From Culex pipiens pallens (Eukaryota > Arthropoda > Insecta > Diptera > Culicidae): a DNA stretch of 64,000 nt. This document shows, piece after piece, positions 1 to 10,681 of the stretch. How positions within the stretch are numbered: the first letter of the stretch is position 1; each line of letters starts with the position of its first letter. The stretch lies in NCBI RefSeq assembly GCF_016801865.2, contig NC_068939.1:40834747-40898746 (forward strand). Direction: 5' to 3'. The notes under the pieces were generated by a model that was given only the letters and a program-made list of their open reading frames with translations, did not search any database and was not told where the DNA came from. A program made the position numbers and the translations under genes.

Positions 1-873
1 AATCTTAAATCAGTGCCGATCATGTGTCGTTGTAAACCGGCGATCATCCCGATTTGACCGTGTAATATTTATTTTTAAAGTGTAACCGTTGGTTACAATT
101 CTTCCACGAACCTTCACTTTTAAATTTAATTCCGAAGGGATTTTCGTACCGCTACGAACAAGGCCGTTCTAGACGGCGTCACGTTGAGACGGCATACAAT
201 TGGTGGGATGGAAAATGGTGGCTTTCCCTCCACGGAAAATAGGAGAGAGAAGTCTACCTGGTTCGCCGATCCCAAAGATCGGCCACTTTTAATATTCAGG
301 AGTCCGTGTGTTCGGTTGAGTGTCCGTGTCAGTCCGCTGGGACCTCAACGGCGCACGGCTAGTAAATTTTCATACAATAACAGTATTTTGCATGGATATT
401 TTTTTTAACAATTGTTTATCAGTTTTTAAGTAAATATTTTTATGTATTTATTTCCCAATAAAATATGTTGTAGCAGCAATTCGTATTCCTTTCCATACTT
501 CAAATTCATATGGTACACTTGCCCCACCTGAACAAGATTTTTTAAAAGCTCCCAACAAAAATAACCAAATGACAAATCATGCTTTATATTAGGTGCCAAT
601 CATTGGTAGGGGCACTACTGACTAAGGAAAAATGGCATTTTGATAAATCGAACTTAAAAACGAAACCTAGGTCTTATTTTGGGCTTTCCAAATGTTATAA
701 GAAAACAAAGGATTTGAAAAAAAACACTATTCAATCTAGTGTCTCGTGGCGTTTACGCCATTTTGGCGGTTATGTGGTAGTAGAATTAGCTAATTACATT
801 GCTAGTAACAATTCCTTATATTGGAAATTTTGGAAATTGTAGGAATAACGCACGGTGCTCAAAATACTGTTAA
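1..873. other. Unassigned left edge
   Basis: No gene is supported here. Bases 1-420 are richer in G+C than the following DNA, with a GC-rich patch around 130-370 that could be a remnant of a long terminal repeat or a promoter. I see no matching second copy, no primer-binding site and no clear TG...CA ends, so this stays open. Bases 421-873 are AT-rich. The short open frames at 184-408 and 579-842 have no recognisable motif. Confidence 0.3.
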
Positions 874-1036
874 AGTGGACTCTCTCGTTGTCGATATTGA
901 AGGGACCGTCGAGAGAGGGAGTTATCAAATTTAAGAACGCAAAATCAAAGCAATCTTCTTGAAGGGACTGAAAATTTTATTGACAGCTGGAGCAATATTG
1001 ATATCGAGAGGATCGACAGCCAAAGGGTCCACTGTA
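874..1036. mobile_element. Short MITE, copy A (GTGGACTCTC ends)
   Basis: A block of about 163 bp begins AGTGGACTCTCTCGTTGTC and ends GGGTCCACTGTA, so its ends are imperfect inverted repeats. The whole block recurs at 9119-9278 with few differences, which shows it is a discrete mobile unit. It contains no reading frame. The TA at the right end suggests a TA target, as in Tc1/mariner-type MITEs, but the left flank is not a clean TA. Confidence 0.65.
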
Positions 1037-1038
1037 TT

Positions 1039-1158
1039 ATGAAAAAAAATGCCATCCGAGATTTTGGGGTCTATCAGTTCCTTACACCATAGCGCATCTC
1101 TGTGCAAAAAATAAAAACATTCGCTGATGTAGTTCTCGAGAAACAGCCATTTTAAAAT
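1039..1158. repeat. Dispersed repeat, copy 1 of 2
   Basis: About 120 bp from ATGAAAAAAAATGCCATCCG onward matches 6805-6924 closely, in the same orientation. Shared phrases include a run ending TTCCTTACACCATA and one with AACATTCGCTGATGT. The family is not recognised and has no coding capacity. Confidence 0.6.
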
Positions 1159-2596
1159 GTTATTTCCGACTTTTTTTTTAGAAAATCTATAAAATCAATA
1201 CAATTTCACCATTTTAGAGAATATGCATTCTTTAAAAGTAAATGTTTGATTTTTCTTATTTTCTAAGTTCGAATCGTAAAATAAATCCAAAAATGACCTC
1301 TGGTATTTTTTGTTGAAAAGTTTTTTACCAAAGTGTTGCCCATCAAATAAAAAATACTCCACCATCATAAAATTTCTTTTAAACTTGCCTCTGTGACCAA
1401 TTTAAGATTGTGGTTTGACACTTAGAATTTAAATGAAATAGAAATAAAGAAATTATGTTTTTCATAACAAATTACTTTTCAAAAACAGTTCATATTGGTT
1501 TCAGCTCTTGAAAAAAACTAAAGCTTTAACTTCAAACTACTTTATGATTTCAAATATTTGGAGCAAGTTTTTAAAAATATGTTCGCAGTTTTTGGGTCTG
1601 AGAGGTGAAGTTTTTCAATGATTTTTTAATGGTTCTATTATGCTACAAGCTTTTCAGCTTCATAAATGACTTCAATTGAAACAAATTTCATAGCTCAAAA
1701 ACACAAATTAATTTACATGATAAATCAACATCACTCCACAATCAGTCATTCATTATTTGTATTTTGTTGTGCTTCATATTTCTCCTATACTATACTTCAA
1801 ATTGTAATTTCTTATAAAACAAATTGAAAAATTTCTTCTTGTAAAACGTTATTTGACATATTTCATTATACCAATACAATTTTCATCTCATTTGATCTTG
1901 GTAAACAAAAACGTAAAAAATCTCAAATTTATTTATCACCAATTATTCTTCAATTAGTTTACCTAAATTGTAATAGTTTATTTTTAATCAGATGCTTCAA
2001 AAATTAACGGTGCACATCAACCAAAGCTTTTGCACCAAGATTTTTGTTACAGACATTTTAGTATCTTCAAAACTACGGGAACTATCGTTATGATTTTTCA
2101 TTTATCCCCTAAAGTACTTTCTACAAAGTTATTTACAACAAAGTTTGACTAATTTTACTAAGTTTGACAATTTTGAAATAATAAGACAACGACTTCCTTC
2201 GGTGCATTGCACCCTTAATATCATTAGAAATATTATTTTATTGTTATTAAACTTAACAATGAATTGAATTGAACAAGATTTTGTTGAATTTCTTTATTTA
2301 CATATTATTTTTCAGAGCATTTAACAAGTTATTCCTTAAAGTTAAGAAAATGTATACTTCCTTAAAATTCGGGAATTCCCGGGAAATTTTCAAATTTTCT
2401 GGGAAACGGGAAATATTCTTTTACGGGAAATCCCGGGAATTTTTTTCCCCGAAAAGAGAAAAAGTCTACAAGTGCCCTATTTGATTAAAATACAAAAACA
2501 AATGTTATATGTACAATGTACTCAAAATAGTTTGAAGTCATTTTTTTCTTTTTTTTTCAATTTTTCAATTTTTTTTCAAATTCAATTAAAATCTTT
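1159..2596. other. AT-rich intergenic DNA with a GGGAATTCCCGGG block
   Basis: Mostly AT-rich sequence with no supported gene. Bases 2364-2450 hold several close variants of a GGGAATTCCCGGGAAAT motif separated by A/T, a degenerate palindromic repeat. The open frame at 2269-2484 overlaps this repeat and has no other support. Confidence 0.4.
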
Positions 2597-2798
2597 CTCC
2601 AAAATATCTTAATTTAATTACCTTTCACATGATGGGCACTGCCTACAAAGATATTTTTTATAAATAGTATTTTATTGAAACATAAAAATTATAACAAGTT
2701 TTGACGAAATTCATGAAAATAATTCTATAGCATTCATTACAAAATTAAGTAGACTGTACCCATCATGTGAAAGGTAATCGAATTAAGAAATTTTGGAG
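2597..2798. mobile_element. MITE with 40-bp terminal inverted repeats
   Basis: Bases 2597-2636 and 2759-2798 are near-perfect reverse complements, containing CCTTTCACATGATGGG and its complement. They enclose about 120 bp of AT-rich DNA without a reading frame. A short non-autonomous DNA element is the simplest reading. I could not define a target-site duplication. Confidence 0.65.
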
Positions 2799-2971
2799 GG
2801 AGACACTATTTATTTCAGAAAATTTAACATATCTCTGCTTATATTGAACCAAAATTGGTTCTTTTTTATGGAACTTGTTCAGAAAACTGTTCTCTACAAC
2901 GTGATTGATTCTAAAATGTAATGGTCTAATGTGGCAGAGGATTGAAAAAATATTTTTTGGAACCTATTGGG

Positions 2972-4423
2972 TAGGCTTGGTGATTTTTCACAGTCGAAAA
3001 TAGCAAATTTCACGGGGCCCTCAATTTCAAAACACCACATTTCACGCAAATTTCGCGGAACGTGAAAAATTTTAAAATTACTCTGAAAATCTTATGTTTA
3101 AATCACAGAAACTACATTTTATGCTTCATTATATATTATTCTTGAATAAACAAAAAAATCTTCACTAATTTTGAATGTAACACAAAAAAATCTCTTAATT
3201 TCAAAAATAAAATCCAGCTGGTTTTAGATGGCACCTACTTATATTTTGAAACAAAATGTAGACATACGTATTCTTATTTATTGATCTGCTTCGACGTTTT
3301 ATCAGTTAACGTTTAATTAAATTTCAAATCGAAGCAAAATTTAATTATCCTTTCCAGCCAAAATGAGTAAAACGGTTCGAATTTTCTGCGACATTTAGCC
3401 AATTTAAAATTATTTTTTATCTCTCTTTTCAAAAACTAAATTTTAAATCATTTTGACAAAAATAATATAATTTGTAACGAAATCAAAATTTTTATTCAAA
3501 ATTAGAAAAGAAAACAAAAAAGGTGGTTTTTAAACATCCACTCAAATTCCACCTAAATATCAAATACTTTCACGGGAATCATCCACCCAAATATCAAATA
3601 TAGGGTAACTATACCCTTTTTCAGCCTATTTCTATTATCAGCCTATCAGCACTTTGATCATGAATTACAGCTTTCATAAAGTGTTTTTGACTGTTCCAAA
3701 GTAATAAATAGCTCAAATAAAAGTGAGCAAGCAACTCTTCATTGTTGATACTTCTGAAAATGTTGATTTAATAGCGGAAAACGGCAAAAGTGATGAGAAT
3801 TGGTCGAACGGCTTAGAGTGATTAAAATAGGTATATTTCCCCTAGTTAAAGTTAAACAGGACTCAAAAATCTGACATGTTTCTAAAAGGTGAATTGAAAG
3901 ATAAAAAATATTCTCTTCATTTTATTTCGAAATTCTTTTAATTTATTCAAAAATTATACCTTTAAAAAAAAGTATTTAAAGTTTCACTACTGTAACAGCG
4001 AATGAAAATATTACTAAATTTAGTTAGTTTCTGGATAAACTGCAAAATCTGAACAATTCTTCAAATGGTTCATATCGAGCTTTACAATTTAAAACTAATT
4101 AAATTTACTTAAATAGTCTTTATGGTTGAAGTATTAATTATGATCTTATCTGAAAAAAAAAACAGAGAAAATTTATAAATTTAAAGAGTTTCACACCATC
4201 CACGAAATCAACTTTCACTAACCCTATATGAACGAGGGTATTTACTCGCTTAATTCTACAATAGTTCTTAAGATGATTTTATTCCTGTTTGGGTTTAATA
4301 AATTATTTTAAGAAAAATTGTTACAGTTTCACACAAACATAAAATTTCACGGAATTTCGCGGAAAAAGTCAGATTTCACGCATTTCACGCTGTCCACGAA
4401 ATCGTGAAATTTCACTTACCCTA
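2972..4423. mobile_element. hAT-like non-autonomous element, copy 1 (8-bp TSD)
   Basis: The ends are imperfect inverted repeats (TAGGCTTGGTGATTTTTCAC at the left; the right end reads inward as TAGGGTAAGTGAAATTTCAC). They are flanked by a perfect 8-bp direct repeat, CTATTGGG, at 2964-2971 and 4424-4431. Subterminal DNA is rich in TTTCACGnAATTTCGCGG-like motifs. A second full-length copy in the opposite orientation lies at 35594-37257 with its own 8-bp duplication. Eight-base duplications are typical of the hAT superfamily. No transposase frame is visible, and a smaller element is nested at 3601-3844. Confidence 0.8.
3601..3844. mobile_element. Small nested element (TAGGGTAACTATACC ends)
   Basis: About 244 bp starting TAGGGTAACTATACCC and ending GGTATATTTCCCCTA. 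The ends are inverted repeats, and the block interrupts the hAT-like element. A related right end (GGGTATATTTCCCCTAA) occurs near 27239. No coding capacity. Confidence 0.5.
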
Positions 4424-4431
4424 CTATTGGG

Positions 4432-5735
4432 TTATGAACAGCTTATTAAATAAAAAATCTATGTTTTGCATTGTTTAATGCTCAAATTTGTATCAGGGCA
4501 ATGTGATGTTATATTTTCATGACAAATTGTACAAAGAAAAGTTTTATTTTCGGTCGTATCGGAGTTTCCAGCATGGATTTTTTTTCGAAGAAAGTTAGAA
4601 GTCAGGTAAATTTGGTTCGATTTTTTTTTATTGGAGGTCAAATATTTGTCAAATATGGTTGATTAAAGTCCCCAAGGCAATTTCATAAGAAATTTGAGTG
4701 ATATCAACATAAATGCACCGATTTTCTGTGACTTTTTTGAACAAATATCCCATAAAATCGGAAAATAATCTTCAAAAAAAAAAGTTGTTCTAGACCCCCC
4801 GACGAAATATTTCGGTATACCCCGCAAAATGTCGGAAAATAACCCTTCTTGCACGGTGCCAAATATCAGACATACCGAATTTTTTATCATTAGTTTGTTC
4901 TAAAAAACACACCGTGAATAGCTTTGTTTTTGCCCCTTGGTTTTCTGGAAAGTAAAAAACTTGAAATAAAAGTTGCGATGGAAAAAAAGACAACAATTGA
5001 GGCATAGAGAAAAACTTGCAAAAATATTGCCATTGAGTTATATTTTTGGCTTCCTCACTGAGGATATAAAGCTATAATCTTGCACATGATTTTGGGATCC
5101 ATTATTGGATAGATAATTAAACGAGGTCTTGCAACCCTGTTTCAAGTTATGACAACTTAATTGATATTTATGAACTTAAGAAAAAAAAACATATTTACTA
5201 TTAAAATTATTCTCAGATCTTTTGAGTGATCCAATTTCATTAAGTAATGAAAAAGGCACCAGCCACATAGGTGGATTCAGTTATTTTCTAAAGTGATTTT
5301 TCAAAACATTTTAAATCTTGCCAAACAAAATTCACACATCATTTTTCATTTCAAACAGAATTTTAAATATAAAAATACTGAACTCACAGGTGGAAACCAA
5401 TGGAGTTTGACCGGATATTTAAAAGTTAATTGTAAACACTAAAATTTATTGTATATTGTTTTAAAACGATGTAGGTTTTTGGTGCTACTGCTTTGGTGGC
5501 TTTTCCTACCGAATAAAAAAAGCAATCAATCAATCAATCAACTTCAATTTGAAAAAAGTTTTGAAAATAGTGCCTGCTCACAACTGAAGCGATTTTTTTT
5601 CCAAGAGCTGATAAAATTCAAATTAAATTTCCTATCAAGAAGATTGGTCTTTTACTTCCTGAAATAAAGCCACCCAAATACAAAGAAAAGTTTTAAATAT
5701 TTTTTTCATTAAGTTTCACCCAAACAAAATGCAAT
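4432..5735. other. Gene-free stretch before the assembly gap
   Basis: AT-rich DNA with no supported gene. The minus-strand open frames at 4459-5005 overlap each other in different frames and show no motif. A retroposon-like 3' tail sits near 5470-5541. Confidence 0.4.
5523..5541 (+). repeat. (CAAT)n tail, probable LINE 3' end
   Basis: Nearly five CAAT units directly follow TACCGAATAAAAAAAG. Such short tandem tails after an A-rich stretch are typical of 3' ends of insect non-LTR retrotransposons. Only the tail is recognised; no reverse transcriptase frame lies upstream. Confidence 0.4.
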
Positions 5736-5835
5736 NNNNNNNNNNNNNNNNNNNNNNNNNNNNNNNNNNNNNNNNNNNNNNNNNNNNNNNNNNNNNNNNN
5801 NNNNNNNNNNNNNNNNNNNNNNNNNNNNNNNNNNN
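5736..5835. other. Assembly gap (100 N)
   Basis: Exactly 100 consecutive N, the usual placeholder for a gap of unknown length. Sequence on the two sides need not be adjacent in the genome. Confidence 0.99.
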
Positions 5836-6274
5836 TGTTCGGGTGGTCGGTAAATAAACCCCAACTTTTTGTTCAGCAGCTCTTCGAGCAGCTACAAAAC
5901 TGCAAGTAAGTATTTATTTTAGTTTTTAAGTTTACATTTTTTGTCCCTTTAACTTACTTAATTGGTTCCTTTCCTACGTTAACTTTTCCTCTTTCCTTCA
6001 CAACTCCTCTACTTCCTCTTCCTTTCCCTCCTTCTTGCACTCTTCCTGTTTTTAGAAGGTGTAATTTATTAATTAACTATTTTTCTTCTTTATTTTCAGG
6101 TTTACTCACGGATCACCAAAGTACAGTTTCGCCCCAACTGACGGTACAACGGCAGAGCAGCTCGCTGGACTTCTTCGCTGTTGGGTAAGTAGCTGGTGTT
6201 TAATTCATCTTTAACTGCACTAATTTTCTTTTCTTTTTCACTTACAGGTTTCCTACGTAGCACAGTTTCAATAA
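5836..6274 (+). CDS. Possible 3' end of a spliced gene, truncated by the gap
   Basis: Three exon-like blocks join in frame on the plus strand: up to 5905 (donor GTAAGT), 6100-6184 (acceptor after a long pyrimidine tract ending TTTTCAG, donor GTAAGT) and 6248-6274 (acceptor after a pyrimidine tract ending CTTACAG), stopping at TAA 6272-6274. The introns would be 194 and 63 bp. From roughly 5860 the frame encodes about 52 residues rich in Q, L and F that I do not recognise. A minus-strand splicing model is also open (see findings), so strand and function are uncertain. It could equally be part of a transposable element. Confidence 0.25.
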
Positions 6275-6600
6275 ATTTAATAATCAACTATCGCACTACT
6301 TTTTTTCCTCAACAAATCCGCAAAAATCTCCTCCGAAAACTCGTTCCACGTCTGTACTATGCTTGGTGAAAATGGTGAACGAACCGCGCGCGTGTTTACG
6401 CTGGTGGCCACACACACACTTTTTCCGTCCTCTTTGCGCGCGTTGACAGCTGTGACGGTATCGGCTGATTACACCGCCGGCGTTGCACCGTCGGCCAGTG
6501 TGCCTTTCCCAGCGGTAGCAACAGACCGTCAAAACTGTGTAGCTCCGATCAGATCGTGCTATTTTTACACACCCTGCGATTGCGACAAGTAGCTAAAGCA
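6275..6600. other. GC-rich block open on both strands
   Basis: This block is much richer in G+C than its surroundings and carries long open frames on both strands (6359-6592 plus, 6296-6532 minus). Neither product is recognisable. The composition, with GCGCGCG and CACACACAC stretches, would suit a promoter or 5' leader reading to the left on the minus strand. Confidence 0.3.
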
Positions 6601-6804
6601 AATTTTAGTCAGATGCTGTTTTGACACTATAGCATGTACGTCTACTGTTTAAATTTTTGAATATGACTCGAGACTTCGGCAACCAGATCACACCAAATTC
6701 CTGGCGAAGCAATCAGCGAAACAAAAAATCAAGTTCAAATTGTTTGTTTGGCTCACGTCAAACGGTTTGAAGTCACTCGCCACAGTGCTGAAAATACCGT
6801 TATC

Positions 6805-6924
6805 ATGAAAAAAAATGCAATCCGAGATTTTGGTGTCTATCGATTCCTTACACCATAATGCATCTCTGAGCAAAAAATGAAAACATTCGCTGATGTTGTT
6901 TTCAAGATTTAGCCCTTTTAAGAT
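6805..6924. repeat. Dispersed repeat, copy 2 of 2
   Basis: The second copy of the 120-bp unit at 1039-1158, same orientation, with scattered substitutions. It ends shortly before the TTAA-flanked MITE. Confidence 0.6.
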
Positions 6925-6979
6925 GATACAACCGATTTACAATAAGAAAATCGAAATGCATATTCTTTAAAGTGCTTAA

Positions 6980-7227
6980 CTGCCCCTGTTCGCATAAATG
7001 TCCCATATGCAAAAACAGCAAACTGAGAAAAACGCATTTGAAGTTTGTCCCATACATAAGGCTACGTGTTAAGTTTACGCGAAAAAACTGAATTTCCTCC
7101 TGATTTCTAGAACAAAGTATTGAATGTTATAGGCTCTTTTGAAAGAGCACACGATTTTGAATCAAACTGCATCAAAAGCTCGAAATCAATGAAAATGCAT
7201 ATGGGACATTTATGCGATCAGGGGCAG
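6980..7227. mobile_element. TTAA-flanked MITE
   Basis: About 248 bp with inverted ends: CTGCCCCTGTTCGCATAAAT at the left, and CTGCCCCTGATCGCATAAAT when the right end is read inward. It is flanked on both sides by TTAA (6976-6979 and 7228-7231). TTAA targets are characteristic of piggyBac-type elements. There is no transposase. The ends resemble those of the element at 14958-15338, so two related subfamilies are present. Confidence 0.7.
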
Positions 7228-7231
7228 TTAA

Positions 7232-7260
7232 CTGCCCATGTTCGCATAAATGTCCCATAT
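7232..7260. mobile_element. Abutting left end of a second TTAA MITE
   Basis: Directly after the TTAA at 7228-7231 a second left end begins (CTGCCCATGTTCGCATAAAT) and is lost within about 30 bp. Two elements therefore share a single TTAA. Confidence 0.5.
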
Positions 7261-7506
7261 TAAATATTATATTAAATTTGTCTTTATTGAACTTTCTTGT
7301 AATAATTACATTTCTTTTACATGCCCTTCGCCTTTGTTGTTTTTTTGTTTTATTATTAACTGATCACATTTATTTTATTTACTTCAAATTGTTTTACATT
7401 ATTGCATTGAATCGAATACATTTGGTTTAAAAAGAAAAAAGAAATCCTAACTTAACACTATAAAGCTAAATTCATTGAAATATTCAAAAGCATTAGAACG
7501 AGCAAA

Positions 7507-8544
7507 CTACGAACTGTATTTTAAGATGAATGCTCCAAGGGTTCTTACTTGTTCCTGGCGAGTTTTGCACCCACGCAGAGTTGTTGTCATCTCGATGAAA
7601 ATGTGCAGAAGTTCTTGTGGTGAAAACAGGTCACTGCTGCCTTCATCCGTTGAAGCTGGTTGGTTTTCCTTCGGTTGCTGCCTGAAGCCTGGAGGTGTTG
7701 TGTTCTCTGCAATTTTTTGCCGCTGATTCAACGGCAATGGCTGCAGATTTGGAATCACTCGAACAGATCCCGCTACTGGTGACGACAAAGCAGAAATATC
7801 CACGACCGGAATGCCGGTGGTGTTTTGCAGCGATTTGGTTGGTGCCTCGTCGTCGCTTGCTACCGAATTTTGACAAACTCAGCACGTTTTGGGCAGCTCC
7901 GATTCTTGGTCGAATGGTCGCCACCGCAATTGAAGCATTTAGCTTCGATGTTCTCGTTGATTGTGTTGCAAGCTTGAGTTGTGTGCTCACCTCCGCAGGT
8001 TGCACAACGACTCTTGATGAAACAGTTCCTTCCACCATGCCCAAACTGCAAGCAGTTCGAACATTGCGTCACGTCACGGTGCACTGGACGATAACTTTCC
8101 CAAGTCACGATGATGTTGAAAATTGCCCGAACTGTCGATCCTTTCTTGAGATGAACCAGGTACAGTTAATTACGATACTTGATGTCCTTGTTGTGCCTCG
8201 TCAGTTGTAATCCTTTCTGCCAGGTAGCAGAACTTTGAGTCCATCAGCACACAAGCGAATGGAAGCTCGTAAAGCACCAGATTTGATGAATCCGGTCAGC
8301 CACTTTCTGATTCACCGAGTCCTGCCGATGTTTTCACAAAAATGGGTGGCACCTTTTCCCGTCGTTCAAATTCTTCCTTCTCGCTTACGTCCACAGGGAG
8401 GGTAGCGAACTGGTTTCCAGACGAATTTTGAGCGTTCTTGCTAAAACTGCCTGGCTTTGAACGTAGCGCATCGGCATTCTTTAGTTTCTTCAAATCTACC
8501 GATCCTGCTGGTGGGGACCGCCTCCATTTCTTGCCGTGAGGCAT
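7507..8544 (-). pseudogene. Broken gag-like ORF1 of a Jockey-type non-LTR retrotransposon
   Basis: The minus strand starts with ATG at 8544-8542 and a basic N-terminus (MPHGKKWRRSPPAG). It continues in a shifted frame through three adjacent zinc knuckles at 8108-7860 (CSNCLQFGHGGRNC, CATCGGEHTTQAC, CFNCGGDHSTKNRSC), and in a third segment ends at TAG 7509-7507. Segments lie in different frames, and in-frame stops occur near 8200, so it is not translatable as one protein. CCHC knuckles in this arrangement belong to ORF1 of Jockey-like and related insect LINEs, where they bind RNA. No endonuclease or reverse transcriptase frame follows on the 3' side, so the copy is truncated or was ORF1-only. 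Confidence 0.75.
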
Positions 8545-8638
8545 TTTTGCACTTTTTAGCACTTTTCAGGAGCTAATATCGAGGAGTACCTCTATCGTTG
8601 TTGGTTCCCAAAGGAATGATCATTTGACAGCTCGTGTG

Positions 8639-8680
8639 CACTGTTTACATGGTCTTCGTCGAATGTCCATGTAAACAGTG
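8639..8680. repeat. 14-bp hairpin
   Basis: CACTGTTTACATGG (8639-8652) and its exact reverse complement (8667-8680) are separated by 14 bases. A related half-site occurs near 8785. It lies upstream of the gag-like start on the minus strand and may belong to the end of a small DNA element. Function unknown. Confidence 0.5.
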
Positions 8681-9118
8681 AACTCTTTTCAAGCCTCCAA
8701 ATCGATTCGACGTAGAATCTAATGCGAGAGAATTGAGTTTTACGCCGACTCGATTTTTTGGTTAGAAATTTTACAGCTAGGCTGCACTGTTTACATTTTA
8801 CACGTGTGTCTCAGTTAAAATTTGTGTGCGTGTGCGCTCGTGACGTCACGATGTGAAACCTAATAATAGCAACGTCCGGTAAACGAAAGCAAACAAACCG
8901 TCACTTGTGTGATATCTGCTGTAAAAGGATAGGACGTGTCACAAGAAGACACAAAAGAGGCGAAATGTCAAACAACCTTCAAATTTGCGTTTCGCAAAAA
9001 AATGTCTATGCAAGCCATGACAAAGTGAAATTATTGACAACCGGAAGAGATTTTTAAAGCAAAATGATTCCAAATGACCGTTGAGGAAGAGATCCTTCAA
9101 GCTAGAGAAAATATTCTC

Positions 9119-9278
9119 TGGACTCTCTCGTTGTCGATATGAAGGGACCGTCGAGAGCGGAAGTTATCAAATTAGAGAACGAAAAATCAAAGCAATCTAT
9201 TTGAAGGGACTGTAAAATTTATTGACAGCTGGAACAGTATTGATATCGAGAAGATCTACAGCCAGAGAGTCCACTGTA
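9119..9278. mobile_element. Short MITE, copy B (GTGGACTCTC ends)
   Basis: The second copy of the unit at 874-1036, same orientation, starting TGGACTCTCTCGTTGTCG and ending GAGTCCACTGTA. The copies share a central phrase with TTATTGACAGCTGGA. Confidence 0.65.
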
Positions 9279-9303
9279 TCGAGAAATTAAGAGAATCGAA
9301 GTA

Positions 9304-9540
9304 CACTCAAGCCCCGTTGGTTTGACACCAACTGTTGTCAAACGAACGGGGTCACTTTTTAGTTTGACACCCCTTTTACACGGAGTTCACACATACTACC
9401 AAACGTTTGTTTTGATAGTGTGCGTGAGCGCCGTGTAAAAAGTGACAGTTCGTCACTTTTTAGTTTGACTTTGACCAACCAACGGGGTACAAACTAAAAA
9501 GTGTCAAACGAAAAAGTGACCAACCACCGGGGGTTGAGTG
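9304..9540. mobile_element. TA-flanked MITE, 237 bp
   Basis: The left end reads CACTCAAGCCCCGTTGGTTT; the right end read inward is CACTCAACCCCCGGTGGTTG. TA dinucleotides flank both sides (9302-9303 and 9541-9542), as expected for Tc1/mariner-type insertion. The interior is also self-complementary, with several copies of CACTTTTTAGTTTGAC in both orientations. No coding capacity. Confidence 0.8.
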
Positions 9541-9542
9541 TA

Positions 9543-10681
9543 TGCCGTTTGAAGGGAACTCATCGGTAGATGGAGCAATATGTACTTAGATTGAAAACCA
9601 GAAATTTGAATGTAGCTGGATTAGGCCATTTACATTTTTTCAATGTTTTGAATCCCAATTGTGATTTCTTTCATAAAAGTAAAACCCACGCTACGGAAAT
9701 TATTAAATTTATTTTCAATTTTAATGTCCTAACAGGGGGAAAGAGAGCATCCAAAAACAAACAAAAAAAAACGCTAGTTAGTTTCACCACTTTGTTCGAG
9801 TCATACTTATCATGTTTCCTCTAGATAATAAAAACCTAATATCGCAAATATCAACAAATAGTCCTCCGCCGATCGGACCCCACTCAGGAGCACTTATTTT
9901 TCATTCTTGTTGTTTCTATGTGTAACGAAAATGTCGGTGTGTCCCGCGTAACCTACTCATAAATTCAATGTGACTACTAATAATACGGAGTTCCTCCGTT
10001 TCTGCACTGCCAAGAGGCACACCAAGCAACACACAATTCAAGGGGATGGTCACTGCAACAAAAACAGGGAAGGCAAATGCATCGTTTTGTTATCACTGCT
10101 TCTACGCGAAACCGAATCATCTTTTAAAAGTAGAGAGCAACGAAAAGGGTGGTTGCATAAATAAAATGGATAAACTCTTGCGGCGCGGCGATGCAGAAAT
10201 CTATCGATTTGTTCTCTCCGAACAGTAAGTACAGACGATTTGATTGAGATATTTAGTTTAGGTTATCCTTGTTTGATTTGTTTCGGTCACGACTGCGTAA
10301 TATCTGGCGCCGGCAAGGCAGGTGTGTTCAGTGTGTGTGTATGTATTGAAACTAAGTGTTGTTTTATAGTTCTAAAATATAGTTTAAAAATATACTTTGC
10401 TTCTGAAAAGTTTGTTTTGTATTTCATGAACTACTTTTTCGGTCATTTTGTTCTTATTTAGTATACAACCATCGGCGATTCTCACTTGCTTGGTATTTGA
10501 TTTAGCGGTCCTATCATGTTCGGTGTGTGGCTTCTAATCTCACGCGCTTGCTGAAACCTTAATTAAGTGAGTGTGTGTGTGTGATTCTATCCTACACGGT
10601 TCTACAAATATGTACATCCCTTACGAAAACCTAGCAACAATCATTCCTCGCCAGAATCTAGTAGAACGGGTTCGCGAAATA
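9543..10681. other. 3' flank of the hexosaminidase gene
   Basis: This stretch lies downstream of the fdl stop codon (minus strand) and probably contains its 3' untranslated region. I could not identify a polyadenylation signal close to the stop; the nearest AATAAA on the minus strand is near 9707. Small plus-strand frames at 9570-10461 show no family features. A short GT repeat occurs near 10568. Confidence 0.4.

Noticed and set aside
1..420. Possible long terminal repeat of a retrovirus-like element
   Set aside because: No second repeat, internal coding region, primer-binding site or target duplication can be seen within the window.
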